Source: Ktedonobacter robiniae
GTDB taxonomy: Bacteria > Chloroflexota > Ktedonobacteria > Ktedonobacterales > Ktedonobacteraceae
Length of the DNA stretch: 64,000 nucleotides
Assembly: GCF_016587375.1 (NCBI RefSeq)
Contig: NZ_BNJG01000003.1
Coordinates: 1,116,001 to 1,180,000, forward strand
Direction: 5' to 3'
The translations under genes and the position numbers were made by a program. Positions 35,056-43,484 of the stretch are shown piece by piece. How positions within the stretch are numbered: the stretch's first letter is position 1; every line of letters starts with the position of its first letter. The notes beneath the pieces were generated by a model that made no database searches, was not told the origin of the DNA, and worked only from the letters and a program-made list of their open reading frames with translations.

Positions 35056-35746
35056 CTACATGAAGTAGAGGGGCTTATATGCGCCTCTATAACGACCTCG
35101 ACGGGTATCCTCATCGCGTTTATATTCTAATGGTTCGCAAATCCCTAGATTTCGTAATTGATCACGAATACGCATGACATCTTGTGTGTCATGCGTATTC
35201 GTATGAATACACACAAATCACAAATGCTGCTTCTCGCTTACTGTGACAAGAAGCGGCAGTCGAAACCTTGGCGACGTCTCCCAAATACTCTTGTAAAAGA
35301 GCTGTCCGTACTCGAGACCACACCTCGTCAACGTTGTCCTGAGAACAGAAAATGAGCCACTTCCCACCTGTATAGGTTGCCTGAGGGTAGCTCTGCGTGC
35401 ACCGCCACGCATACAACCATTTCTGTCGGTATTCCTGAGAGGGAGGATTTGCCTGATCGTTGTCATCCATATTCACACCTATCAGTGCCAACCTGAAGCT
35501 CCAGACGTTTGCACATGCGTTGGAGCAACAATGACCTTCCCTCCCCCAGTAGCGCATTCCATCAATCCATTGTGGAGACACGAAGAGGCTCACACTCTTT
35601 TTCCCAAGGACGTTAAAGCAATTACTACAACGAGGAGGGTACGGAAGGTGTTTATATTCCTCCGGTGCGTTCAATGGGTAGCGCTCAATAGGGATATCCT
35701 CAGAACCTGCTTGTGGCTCCTTTCTCCATTGTGACATGTCAAACAT
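35056..35746 (-). pseudogene. DUF1917 protein, disrupted by a one-base insertion
   Basis: The frame from ATG 35746 (AAAGGA upstream) encodes a four-cysteine N-terminal part (PRCSNCFNVLG, then HCCSNACANVW) and a DUF1917-like domain (GGKWLIFCSQDNVDEVWSRV, then AFVICVYSYEYA) before an early stop. The expected continuation, DTQDVMRIRDQLRNLG and later RRGRYRGAYKP, lies in the neighbouring frame down to 35056. A single extra T accounts for the shift. DUF1917 proteins have been called putative phosphothreonine lyase-like; their activity is unproven. The lesion falls in a perfect 15-bp inverted repeat. Confidence 0.7.
35165..35201. repeat. 15-bp perfect inverted repeat at the DUF1917 lesion
   Basis: CGAATACGCATGACA (35165-35179) and TGTCATGCGTATTCG (35187-35201) are exact complements with a 7-nt loop, inside coding sequence. 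The T that breaks the frame is one of the paired bases; without it the right arm would have a one-base gap. Confidence 0.75.
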
Positions 35747-35978
35747 ATCGTGCTTCCTTTGTTGCAGTCCTTTTACAAAATAGTTCGAAACTCGGATATA
35801 TAAACATTGTTTCTTGTTCGTCAATCAGGCCAAATCGCTGATGATGCTTGAATACAGCATTCACTCATTCTGAAGGGATCAATGCGGATGAAGGAGCGAT
35901 CCTTATACTCTTGAATGATCAGCCCTCACTTCAATTCTTCTCGCCCCTTGGGGTTATTACCAACTTCAGCCTCTGGTT

Positions 35979-36401
35979 TTACTCAACACTGACATGTTGC
36001 TCGATAATTGTTGCGCTAAAACATTCGCGAATACTCTGCGAAATCTCATTAAATTCTACCTTTTCGTAGGTACAAATCCTTTGCCATTCTGATCCATAAG
36101 GTTCTAGAAGTTGTTCAATGGCATCACGTAGACAATATCGAGGTAGTTCCCCTTCATCACATGGATAGCCAAGAATTTCTTTGCTCACCCCCTCAATTTG
36201 GTAAAAATCTAATGCATTCACAGCGGCATCCGCTAATAATAAATCAGCTTTCTCCGGAGAGGATATAATCAGTTGATGGAGCAATGCCAGGTCGAGTTGC
36301 TTCACCTCATCATCATTTCCTGACTCGTGGATGCTTTTGTCGTCTATGGTTGCCTCCAGAGTAAATGTAATTTGAATACGTTTTTTATAGAGCCCTGTCA
36401 T
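35979..36401 (-). CDS. Hypothetical acidic protein
   Basis: About 140 residues from ATG 36401, chosen because GGAG lies four bases upstream. The protein is acidic, with a beta-rich opening (KKRIQITFTLEATI) and helices after it; it contains no recognised motif. It lies 41 bp downstream of the AAA+ ATPase gene on the same strand and may be its operon partner. Confidence 0.55.
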   Translation of the reverse strand: MTGLYKKRIQITFTLEATIDDKSIHESGNDDEVKQLDLALLHQLIISSPEKADLLLADAAVNALDFYQIEGVSKEILGYPCDEGELPRYCLRDAIEQLLEPYGSEWQRICTYEKVEFNEISQSIRECFSATIIEQHVSVE

Positions 36402-36478
36402 TTTTCTCCGCTCTCTCGCAAGGCATTTATCGTCCACGTTACAATGAATCTCATAGTTACTAGTAGAGGAAAATTTCG

Positions 36479-37912
36479 TTAGAATTCCTTGCGATTAAAT
36501 CCCATATCGCGTCGCCTTGAAGGCGGTGGGGCAAAACGCTCAGCATCGCCCGCGATTTCGCGGCCTCGTAAAATAGCATTGTGTGCCTGCAAAAGATCAC
36601 TCCCTAGAATATTGTCTCGCCCGTCATTAAGCGCAAGTAACACCGCTCGAGAACAAACCTCTTGAAGGTGACTACCAGTTTGCTTAAGCAATTTGGAGGC
36701 AACAGGGGCATGCTCCTGCTCGCAATAATCCTTGTCCAAAAATCGTCGGAGAAAACGAAGAACGAGATCTTCTTGCTCCACCGGACCAATTTCAATAATC
36801 GCGTCCACACGGCCAGCTCGATCTTTGATACGAGGATCAATGCGATTTGGCGCATTGGTTGAAGCCAAAATCATGGTTCCTGCGGGATTATCTGGTGTGT
36901 TCACGCCGTCCAGCACATTCAGCAACTCATGCATATTTTCTACGTCGCAGATGCTTTCAAAATCGTCAACCACAAGAAGTGTCGGGAGTTGACTCTCGGC
37001 AGCTGTTTCTAGTGCCTGGGTAAACAAATCCCAAGAAGCACGGAAGCGCTGTCTTTTGACAAGCATGTAAAGAACTGAGCCTCCCTGTTGTGCATGATCC
37101 GTAGCTACAGCTTTCAAAAGAGTTGTCTTGCCAGTTCCAGGAGGGCCTGCCAGAAGCACCAACCGCTTCCGAGGCAAATGACGCGATGCGTAGCGTTCTA
37201 ATATCTCTGGCCGGAAGAATGATCGATGCATCTGTATCTCATTGAGAATAGATTCAGGGAGAATGACATCTTCGAACCTGGTGTGTTCAATGACTTTGAC
37301 AATGTCATCACTCCCATCCTTACTATCGCTCATGACATCAATGATTCCCCGACGATTTTTATGGCGCCTTTCATCAGAAAGCGTCTTAAGGGCCTGTAAA
37401 AACGCCAGCCATTCATCTTGCCGTCCGTAGGGAATAGCAACAAGTGAGATAGCATCTCCGCCTTGATCTGGAGGCAGCATGACCGCAAATGCCGTCCAAC
37501 CTCCAAGAAATGTATACCGATACCATCCTGCCACCGGACCAATAACAGTGTTACGATCATCAATACTCGCAATATCGTATGCATTTGCTTGAAGAAGTGG
37601 ACCAGATAATGGAGCCTCAGCGATACCATAGGCATCAGGAGGAGGTGCGAAACGCTCCCATATAGAGAGAAGGCAGTACTCGTCCTTTGCAGCCCTCTCA
37701 ACCACCATATTTAGAAAAAAAGCCTGATGATGCCTCAGAGAACCATATTTTGCTCCAAAGAAGAGCAATAATTCTTCTTCAGGAAATTCCCTTTTCCACA
37801 GCCGTTGTAGCACAGTGGCTACGATTTCTTCGGGTAGAGTAGCCTCTATCGGGCGAGCAGGGCTCGCTTCAGTTTCAAGCATATGGTCAGTTCCCATTTT
37901 CGTGTTAGGCAT
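36479..37912 (-). CDS. AAA+ ATPase (classic AAA clade)
   Basis: About 477 residues from ATG 37912 (a GTG at 37963 would add 17 residues). The N-terminal ~220 residues are a substrate or partner domain; the C-terminal half is a classic AAA module with GPPGTGKTTLLKA (Walker A), LLVVDDFESI (Walker B), ILASTNAPNRIDPRIKDRAGR (second region of homology with arginine finger) and a helical lid. The family remodels proteins or complexes. No membrane or protease domain is fused. It may form a unit with the small downstream gene. Its precise role is unknown. Confidence 0.8.
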   Translation of the reverse strand: MPNTKMGTDHMLETEASPARPIEATLPEEIVATVLQRLWKREFPEEELLLFFGAKYGSLRHHQAFFLNMVVERAAKDEYCLLSIWERFAPPPDAYGIAEAPLSGPLLQANAYDIASIDDRNTVIGPVAGWYRYTFLGGWTAFAVMLPPDQGGDAISLVAIPYGRQDEWLAFLQALKTLSDERRHKNRRGIIDVMSDSKDGSDDIVKVIEHTRFEDVILPESILNEIQMHRSFFRPEILERYASRHLPRKRLVLLAGPPGTGKTTLLKAVATDHAQQGGSVLYMLVKRQRFRASWDLFTQALETAAESQLPTLLVVDDFESICDVENMHELLNVLDGVNTPDNPAGTMILASTNAPNRIDPRIKDRAGRVDAIIEIGPVEQEDLVLRFLRRFLDKDYCEQEHAPVASKLLKQTGSHLQEVCSRAVLLALNDGRDNILGSDLLQAHNAILRGREIAGDAERFAPPPSRRRDMGFNRKEF

Positions 37913-37963
37913 CCTTTCGCAGCCCTTTGTGATAACTAAAGCTATTCGTAGCTTCTGAGACAC

Positions 37964-38634
37964 CTCTTCGCCAAAGAAAAAACCGCCTGGCTCCCTGCAA
38001 CGAATGAACAGGAATATGCGGCAAGTCCAATTGATCAGATTTATTTCCCCTAAGCTCCAGTCCCTGTTATCTCTTATGCATGAATAATAGACATACTTGT
38101 AACTCGTTTAGAGCTCTATTATAACCATATTAGAACATTTTGTCTACTCATACCTGCGCTAATACTAATTGATGACATATGCAACGGAATAAACTCGGCA
38201 CTGGTGTTAGGAGTAACAATGATCGCCCCTTAAGCGTTGCCAAAACCATCTAGACCAGATAGTTTAAACACCAACCATTATTGTTATAAAAACAGTTGGA
38301 TCGAGGCTATTGAGGATTAATATCCAGCAAGCCACCTCCACCACTTAATCTCGCTAGAAACGTACTGTCGCCCGAAGCTAGTCTTGCTCCATTTGTCATT
38401 GTCTATCAGGAAAAACGTTTTATGATTGCATTGCGAAGGCCGCTTGATCCCAAAGTGATACTTGAGGTGATAAAACGGAATCGTTATTGATATGTATTGC
38501 GGAAAGCAGTAAAAGACCAAAGAGGAACAGAGGGCAACCTAGAGGTAGGAAGGAAGAGCCCTGACGATGGTATACTTTGTCCAGAACATAAGACGAGGCT
38601 CCTAGCATAACAATCGGAATGCATGCCAGGGGCC
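37964..38634. other. Intergenic region without a supported gene
   Basis: This ~670-bp gap between the AAA+ gene and the HD-domain gene is AT-rich. Short open frames exist but have no recognisable content, ribosome site or codon pattern. I see no RNA gene or repeat. It could contain a decayed gene. Confidence 0.4.
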
Positions 38635-39267
38635 TTAATTGGTAGCATCAGTTGAGCCAGAAGAGGGATTCTCCTGCAAGGTTTCGAACCACTGCCCTGG
38701 GTCGGCGATCAGGCACTCTCTCGCAAGGTTTTGAGCGGTTTCTGTGCGCAGTCCCGCATAACACATATCTGCCCAGGATTGGGCTTTTACATATCCCTGC
38801 ATCGCATACTCACGACATTGCAGTAAACATTCTAATAGGTCAGCATCTTTGGCCAATTGTGCTTCACGTGATACACGACTATTGAACTCTTCGGACAGCG
38901 CAACCACTTTTTGCGCTATAACCTGAGGGAGTTGAGCTGTTTGTTCAAGGATTGCCTTTCGCTCCCCCTCTTTTGCGCCTGCAATATAGCGCTGATTGAG
39001 CCAACTCAAGTCACCTGTTCTGGTCTCTGATGTATCATGGAACAAGCAAAGTACTGCTACTCGCTCTGCGTTAACTCCCTCTTCGAGAGATGCAAGTATA
39101 TATCCGATAACTGCCGCCCTGTGACTATGTTCCGCAACCGATTCGGGGTCTTTGACCATCATGCGCCACCATCCCGTGCGCTTTTGATGTTTAAGGAGCC
39201 CAACCTCATAGAGGTAGTTTATGATTCCGTTCAGTTTCAAAATGTCCTCCTTGCTTGATGCAGTCAT
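38635..39267 (-). CDS. HD-domain phosphohydrolase (YfbR-like)
   Basis: A ~200-residue HD-superfamily protein: PESVAEHSHRAAVIGYIL supplies the first His, LCLFHDTSETRTGD the His-Asp pair, and AKDADLLECLLQ the last Asp. This H...HD...D order fits the YfbR/HD_3 group, which includes 5'-deoxynucleotidases. ATG 39267 is the longest start, but TTG 39240 has an ideal AAGGAGG five bases upstream and may be the real one. Substrate is inferred from family only. Confidence 0.82.
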   Translation of the reverse strand: MTASSKEDILKLNGIINYLYEVGLLKHQKRTGWWRMMVKDPESVAEHSHRAAVIGYILASLEEGVNAERVAVLCLFHDTSETRTGDLSWLNQRYIAGAKEGERKAILEQTAQLPQVIAQKVVALSEEFNSRVSREAQLAKDADLLECLLQCREYAMQGYVKAQSWADMCYAGLRTETAQNLARECLIADPGQWFETLQENPSSGSTDATN

Positions 39268-39354
39268 ACGTCAAATAAGAGCTAACCTTCCGAACTCCTC
39301 CTGAGTATCAGGATTAAAAACATCTAGATGTAATGCTTAGAGCTGGTTTGAAAA

Positions 39355-39530
39355 GGTCACCCTTTAGCCAAACGTCGGATCATCAAGCGAGCCAAGGCAA
39401 TAAAATCATCGTTTCGCTGCTCTCTGTCAGGGTCTCGTAATCCTTACTCAAACGACGACATTGGGTCATCCAAGCAAACGTTCGTTCGATAACCCAGTCA
39501 CACTGCCGTCTGTCAACCCAGCCGTGGGGC
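39355..39530 (-). mobile_element. IS5-family transposase fragment
   Basis: Reading down from 39530 gives VIERTFAWMTQCRRLSKDYE then LTESSETMIL and, after a shift, ALARLMIRRLAK. This is the C-terminal end of an IS5-type transposase (ERTFAW...RRLSKDYE). The catalytic core is missing and the frame is broken, so it is a dead remnant. It forms the last codons and the stop of the adjacent glycine oxidase frame. Confidence 0.75.
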
Positions 39531-40646
39531 AAAAGGGCCGATCACTTCGGATGTTTGTCCACTTGCGATCAAATGAGCGATGCATTCCCCGGTGAGTGCG
39601 CTCATCGTCACGCCAAAGCCACCATGTCCCGTGGCGAGGGTTACATTCTCCCACGCTGGTATCCGGCCCAAAATAGGGCGCGAATCTGGCGTTTTCGGGC
39701 GCAGGCCAGCCCAGGTGCGCTCGATGGTGCAGTGTGCCAGAGCGGGGATGAGGCGCGTGGCCACATCGAGCAGATGCAACACCCCTCCGACCGACACCGA
39801 CGTGTCGTATCCGACCTCTGCCTTGGTGGCCCCTATGACGACTGTCCCATTGGGTTTCGGGGAAATATACACATCGATGTCGTAGACCCCCTCGTCAAAT
39901 ATCATCCGCTTGAGAAGTGGCGGTGAAGGCTGGCGCAGCGAGACCAGTTCTCCACGCACGGGTCGCACCGGTATTGGCATGCGAAGCCAGGAAGAAAACT
40001 GTGAGGACCAGGCTCCTGCCGCAATCACAAGATGACCGCAAGTAAAGAGCTCACCCCTCCTCGTCTGGACTCCAGTAACCCGATTCCCGTCTTTGCTTAT
40101 CTGAATGCTCACGACCTCGGTATGGTCGTGGAGAAAGGCTCCTTGTGCCTGCGCTGCCCGCGCGACTGCACTCATCAGGAGAACCGGGGTGACCTGGGCC
40201 TCGTCGGCAATATAGACCGCGCCTTGTACTCCTGGAAAGAGGTGTGGCTCGCAGTCCCTCGTCTCTTCGGGCGAAAGCGTCTCTATCTGAAAGCCCTTGC
40301 CGCACCATTCTCTTGCCCATTCCTTGGCTGAAACAATTTTTTCGGGCGGGAGAATGCGCAGCGTTCCAGTCCGCTCGTACTCGACAGAGATGCCGCTGAC
40401 CTCTTCCAGTTCCGGAACAAATGAGGCGAGGCGCCGCATTCCGGCAATCTGGAGCAGTTTAAACGCATCTGCCTCACCGAGTGGCCTCATGGGAGCCAGC
40501 AATCCGGCAGCGGCGCTCGATGACTGGGCACCGATCTCCCCTTTTTCGAGTACGATCACCTCAATACCCAGTTTCCGGAGGAAATACGCGATAGAGCACC
40601 CAATCACACCACCACCTACAATAAGTACATCAGCAGACTGCTTCAT
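39513..40646 (-). CDS. Glycine oxidase / FAD-dependent amine oxidase (ThiO-like)
   Basis: A 377-residue DAO-family flavoenzyme with the N-terminal Rossmann motif VLIVGGGVIGCSIAYFL, SSSAAAGLLAPM, and the C-terminal TWAGLRPKTPDSRPILG and TGHGGFGVTMS segments typical of ThiO. The enzyme oxidises glycine or sarcosine to an imine; ThiO supplies dehydroglycine for thiazole synthesis. No thiS or thiG lies nearby and no TPP riboswitch is seen upstream, so a thiamin role is uncertain. The last few residues (PRLG) come from an IS5 fragment, so the natural end has been replaced. Confidence 0.85.
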   Translation of the reverse strand: MKQSADVLIVGGGVIGCSIAYFLRKLGIEVIVLEKGEIGAQSSSAAAGLLAPMRPLGEADAFKLLQIAGMRRLASFVPELEEVSGISVEYERTGTLRILPPEKIVSAKEWAREWCGKGFQIETLSPEETRDCEPHLFPGVQGAVYIADEAQVTPVLLMSAVARAAQAQGAFLHDHTEVVSIQISKDGNRVTGVQTRRGELFTCGHLVIAAGAWSSQFSSWLRMPIPVRPVRGELVSLRQPSPPLLKRMIFDEGVYDIDVYISPKPNGTVVIGATKAEVGYDTSVSVGGVLHLLDVATRLIPALAHCTIERTWAGLRPKTPDSRPILGRIPAWENVTLATGHGGFGVTMSALTGECIAHLIASGQTSEVIGPFAPRLG

Positions 40647-40950
40647 CTGAGTTGCGCCTCCTCATTCTTTTTGTCTCTTCAGAAGCGTACCACGCGCGCT
40701 GGAAGGTTTTCAAGGACAAAGGAGAAAGGCGAGGCGCTATCATCTCCATAGGTCAAACAGAGCGGTGACCTGGAGGAGCCTCCAGAAGCTGAGCATGTCA
40801 ATTGATCAGGCCGGTGAAAAAAGCATGAGAGACGAGTATTTTGGACAGGTGCCTTTCCCCGGAGCCTCATGCACCATGACAAAAACGTTCACGCATGGCT
40901 ATTTGGAGAGCATTATCCAGCATACTCAGGATCTTCACTATTCCTCTCTT
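40647..40950. other. Intergenic region, nothing recognised
   Basis: About 300 bp between two same-strand FAD oxidase genes. I see an imperfect GC-rich hairpin near 40767-40790 (CTGGAGGAGCCTCCAG is self-complementary) that could end the upstream oxidase transcript, and no gene. Confidence 0.4.
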
Positions 40951-42189
40951 TCACGAACCAGGCCAGAGAAATAACGAGGGGCGATTCAGTCGAAAAGGCC
41001 ACAGTTCTGTTGCAAGAACACCGCTCGTCACACTTTCTGCAAGCAACTGTCCCAAACGCAAGCCAAAAGGCATGCCATGGCCGGAGAATCCTCCGACAAA
41101 GATCACGCCTGGGAGTCCTGGAGCCCTATCCACAACCGGATGAGCATCGCTGACACAACCCATCAGGCCCGCCCAGCGGGCAGCAACGCTGAGTTGGGAT
41201 GAAAGTCTGGGAAATAGACGCGGTACAATCTGCTCCAGTGCCTCCTGAACAACTGCGAGCGGTCGTGATTCCCAGACGCCTACCCCCGCATCTGGAGCAA
41301 GGACACCACAACCACCAACCAATAGCGAGCCATCTGGAGCCTGCTGGAGATACTCCCCATCCACCACATCTACCCCAATCCCAACCGTAAAAAGCGGCGG
41401 AAGTGGTGCATAGGCCAGCATTTGTTCGAGGACCGGCACCAGGATCGGAGCCAATTCAGGGAGCAGCTTGCCGGTCCAGGCATTGACAGCCAGCACAACT
41501 TGGTGAGCCTTGAGAGTGCCCTGGTCTGTCTGGACAAAAAGCCCCTCCTTTTCACTCCCCACCTGAAGCACTTCCACCCGATACAAAGCAGCTCCATACC
41601 GCATGGCAGCCTGCGCGAGTCCCTGGACCAGGAGGGCTGAATGGACCAACCCTTGCTCGGGACGAAAACGCGCGCCGACGATCTCTTCTCCCAGGGGCGT
41701 TTGGATCAGTTCTTGCGTTTGCCCCCGGTCCAACCAGAGCGCGTCATAGCCATCGGCCACAAGCTCGGCAATCTCCCGGCGAAACTGTCTCGCTTGTTCC
41801 TCCGAAAGCGCAAGGCGTAAAGAGCCTGGCTCCCGATACGCACAGGCAATTGCTTCCGTCGAAAGCACCTGCCGGAGCAATGTCCGATTCTCAGTGGTAA
41901 TCCTCATCACCTGTCGGACAATCTCCTCGCCCAGGCGTTCTTTGGCATCCACATACGAACCAGCTGGCCCAATACGGACAAAACCTCCATTACGTCCGCT
42001 CGCGCCAGATGCCAACCCTTCACGCTCCAATAAAACAACGCGCAAGCCTGCGCGTGCCAGCCAATAGCAGGTTGCCGTTCCAAGAAGACCTCCGCCAATG
42101 ACGGCAACCTCGACGGCAGAAGGGAGAGGAGAGGCAAGCGCAAACGCTGGGGCAGTGCGCTGCCAGTAGGAAGGAGGTACGTCATTCAT
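40951..42189 (-). CDS. FAD-dependent oxidoreductase (DAO family)
   Basis: About 412 residues from ATG 42189, preceded by GAAAGGA; an upstream extension to 42273 lacks conserved sequence. It has a dinucleotide fold EVAVIGGGLLGTATCYWLA, ASGASGRNGGFVRIG and a C-terminal RWAGLMGCVSDAHPVVDRAP with GGFSGHGMPFGLRLG, the pattern of glycine/sarcosine/D-amino acid oxidases of the PuuB-like type. It oxidises an amine or amino acid, with the substrate unknown. Together with the ThiO-like gene it may form an amine-degrading pair. Confidence 0.85.
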   Translation of the reverse strand: MNDVPPSYWQRTAPAFALASPLPSAVEVAVIGGGLLGTATCYWLARAGLRVVLLEREGLASGASGRNGGFVRIGPAGSYVDAKERLGEEIVRQVMRITTENRTLLRQVLSTEAIACAYREPGSLRLALSEEQARQFRREIAELVADGYDALWLDRGQTQELIQTPLGEEIVGARFRPEQGLVHSALLVQGLAQAAMRYGAALYRVEVLQVGSEKEGLFVQTDQGTLKAHQVVLAVNAWTGKLLPELAPILVPVLEQMLAYAPLPPLFTVGIGVDVVDGEYLQQAPDGSLLVGGCGVLAPDAGVGVWESRPLAVVQEALEQIVPRLFPRLSSQLSVAARWAGLMGCVSDAHPVVDRAPGLPGVIFVGGFSGHGMPFGLRLGQLLAESVTSGVLATELWPFRLNRPSLFLWPGS

Positions 42190-43023
42190 GAAAGCAATCC
42201 TTTCTCGTTTTGGCAAGCGAAAGCATGGTCCCAGCGAAAGTATACCATAGAGAACGTTTCTCTTGCTCTCCATAACGCTTCACTTTTGTTTTGTTTTTCT
42301 TCCCTCACATGCTTCTTTTCACTTTCCAAGACCCCAACAAGGATGAGAAGAGTTTTTTTCTATACACACCCTTGATCTTCAAAGCAGGATACTCCTCGCA
42401 CTTGAAAAAGGTTGATCTCGCTGACTAATTTGTGGTTTATCAACGGTATCTTACATTGCCAAGACTCGCTAAATGATCCGACACTTGGCTAATCAGTGGA
42501 GCCGGGAGTACTGGCATAGGGGAAACCATTGGGCGCGTCATTGGTCACAACGCTAAAGAAAACCAGTGGCGTCCAGTCAGGAGCAGTGGGAATAAGAATA
42601 CTAAAAAGTATACTTTTAAACGTTGCATATTTATCAGACACATATTTGTAATAGTATCCTTGATTAACAAAACATGGAATTTACGTTATAGATGTAACAC
42701 TTCAAGAGGTTCAGGATATATTAGGATAGACACTCCACCAGTGGGGTATTGATCTCTTTCTGTAATAAAGAAGGGCATGCAATGTTTGGTCTTATTCCAC
42801 TTCACATGATTGAAGAGACCTTCTCTCAAAATCCCAAAAGAGGAAGCAAATCAATTTCTCAGGATAAGGCTCAACCTCTGGGGATGCGAAAAGGCCACAA
42901 ATGGGGATGGAAGCAGTATCTACCTACTCACCACTGACTGTCAATTTGACAGTAATGTGCTTAGTCAGGGGTAGACACAGTTCAACACATTTAGGCAACG
43001 TTGCAGCTTCTGCAAGCGGAAAA
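42190..43023. other. Intergenic region without a supported gene
   Basis: AT-rich DNA with short frames only. On the minus strand near 42485-42600 a fragment reads PTAPDWTPLVFFSVVTNDAP and ends at a stop, which may be the tail of a lost gene. The frame at 42749-42937 has no recognisable content. Confidence 0.35.
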
Positions 43024-43052
43024 GCCCTGCTCAACTCTTGGTCAAGCAGGGC
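43024..43052. terminator. 8-bp stem hairpin
   Basis: GCCCTGCT (43024-43031) pairs with AGCAGGGC (43045-43052) over a 13-nt loop, followed by CTAAAATGGCTTG. It could terminate transcripts in the gap; there is no strong T tract. Confidence 0.35.
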
Positions 43053-43134
43053 CTAAAATGGCTTGTATGCTACTTTATGTAACATAGGTGCTATTCCTCT
43101 CTTTGCTTTTTTATTGATTATACGATACTTCTCA

Positions 43135-43210
43135 GCGCCTGTGGCGCTTCGCGAGTTGGTAGAGTATCGTGGCCGTCGCTGACGCGACGGCCACGATACT
43201 CTACCAACTC
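43135..43210. repeat. Composite palindrome: 13-nt mini-hairpin plus 27-bp stem
   Basis: GCGCCTGTGGCGC (43135-43147, 5-bp stem) is followed by five bases and a perfect palindrome with 27-bp arms (43153-43179 and 43184-43210) around a TGAC loop. It shares architecture, not sequence, with the elements at 46.6, 47.3, 51.9, 58.7 and 62.4 kb. Confidence 0.85.
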
Positions 43211-43217
43211 AGTTTGC

Positions 43218-43316
43218 TTTGCGTGTAGATATATCACCAGTTCGGTTCGCTTTGCGTGTAGATATATCACCAGTTCGGTTCGCTTTGCGTGTAGATATAC
43301 CACCAGTTCAGCTCGC
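43218..43316. repeat. Three 33-bp tandem repeats
   Basis: A 33-bp unit beginning TTTGCGTGTAGATATATCAC is repeated at 43218-43250 and 43251-43283 (identical) and 43284-43316 (three differences). It starts 8 bp after the long palindrome. There are no spacers, so it is not CRISPR. An open minus-strand frame crosses it but has no ribosome site and is probably chance. Confidence 0.8.
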
Positions 43317-43484
43317 CTTGTTTACAAAGACAAATATGTGAGTTATTTCACACTTTATACAGCAAACACCTTTTTTCCTTGATTGACCCCAATAGCTCTG
43401 TTATAATTAGGGCGCTTCAATACATTGCTTTCAATATAGTATCTACAAGCAAAAACATTAGGAATGTAAGGTGGTATTATTGCT

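Noticed and set aside
40647..40950. TPP riboswitch before the ThiO-like gene
   Set aside because: The thi-box signatures (CTGAGA and the second conserved helix) are not found.
42485..42600. Minus-strand fragment PTAPDWTPLVFFSVVTNDAP
   Set aside because: Short, with no start, no match to a known family and no conserved neighbours; possible decayed gene tail only.
43118..43303. Small minus-strand frame encoding repeated TELVIYLHAKR units
   Set aside because: It is only the translation of the 33-bp tandem repeats and a palindrome arm; no ribosome site.
43218..43316. Possible CRISPR array
   Set aside because: The repeats are directly tandem without unique spacers and no cas genes are present.
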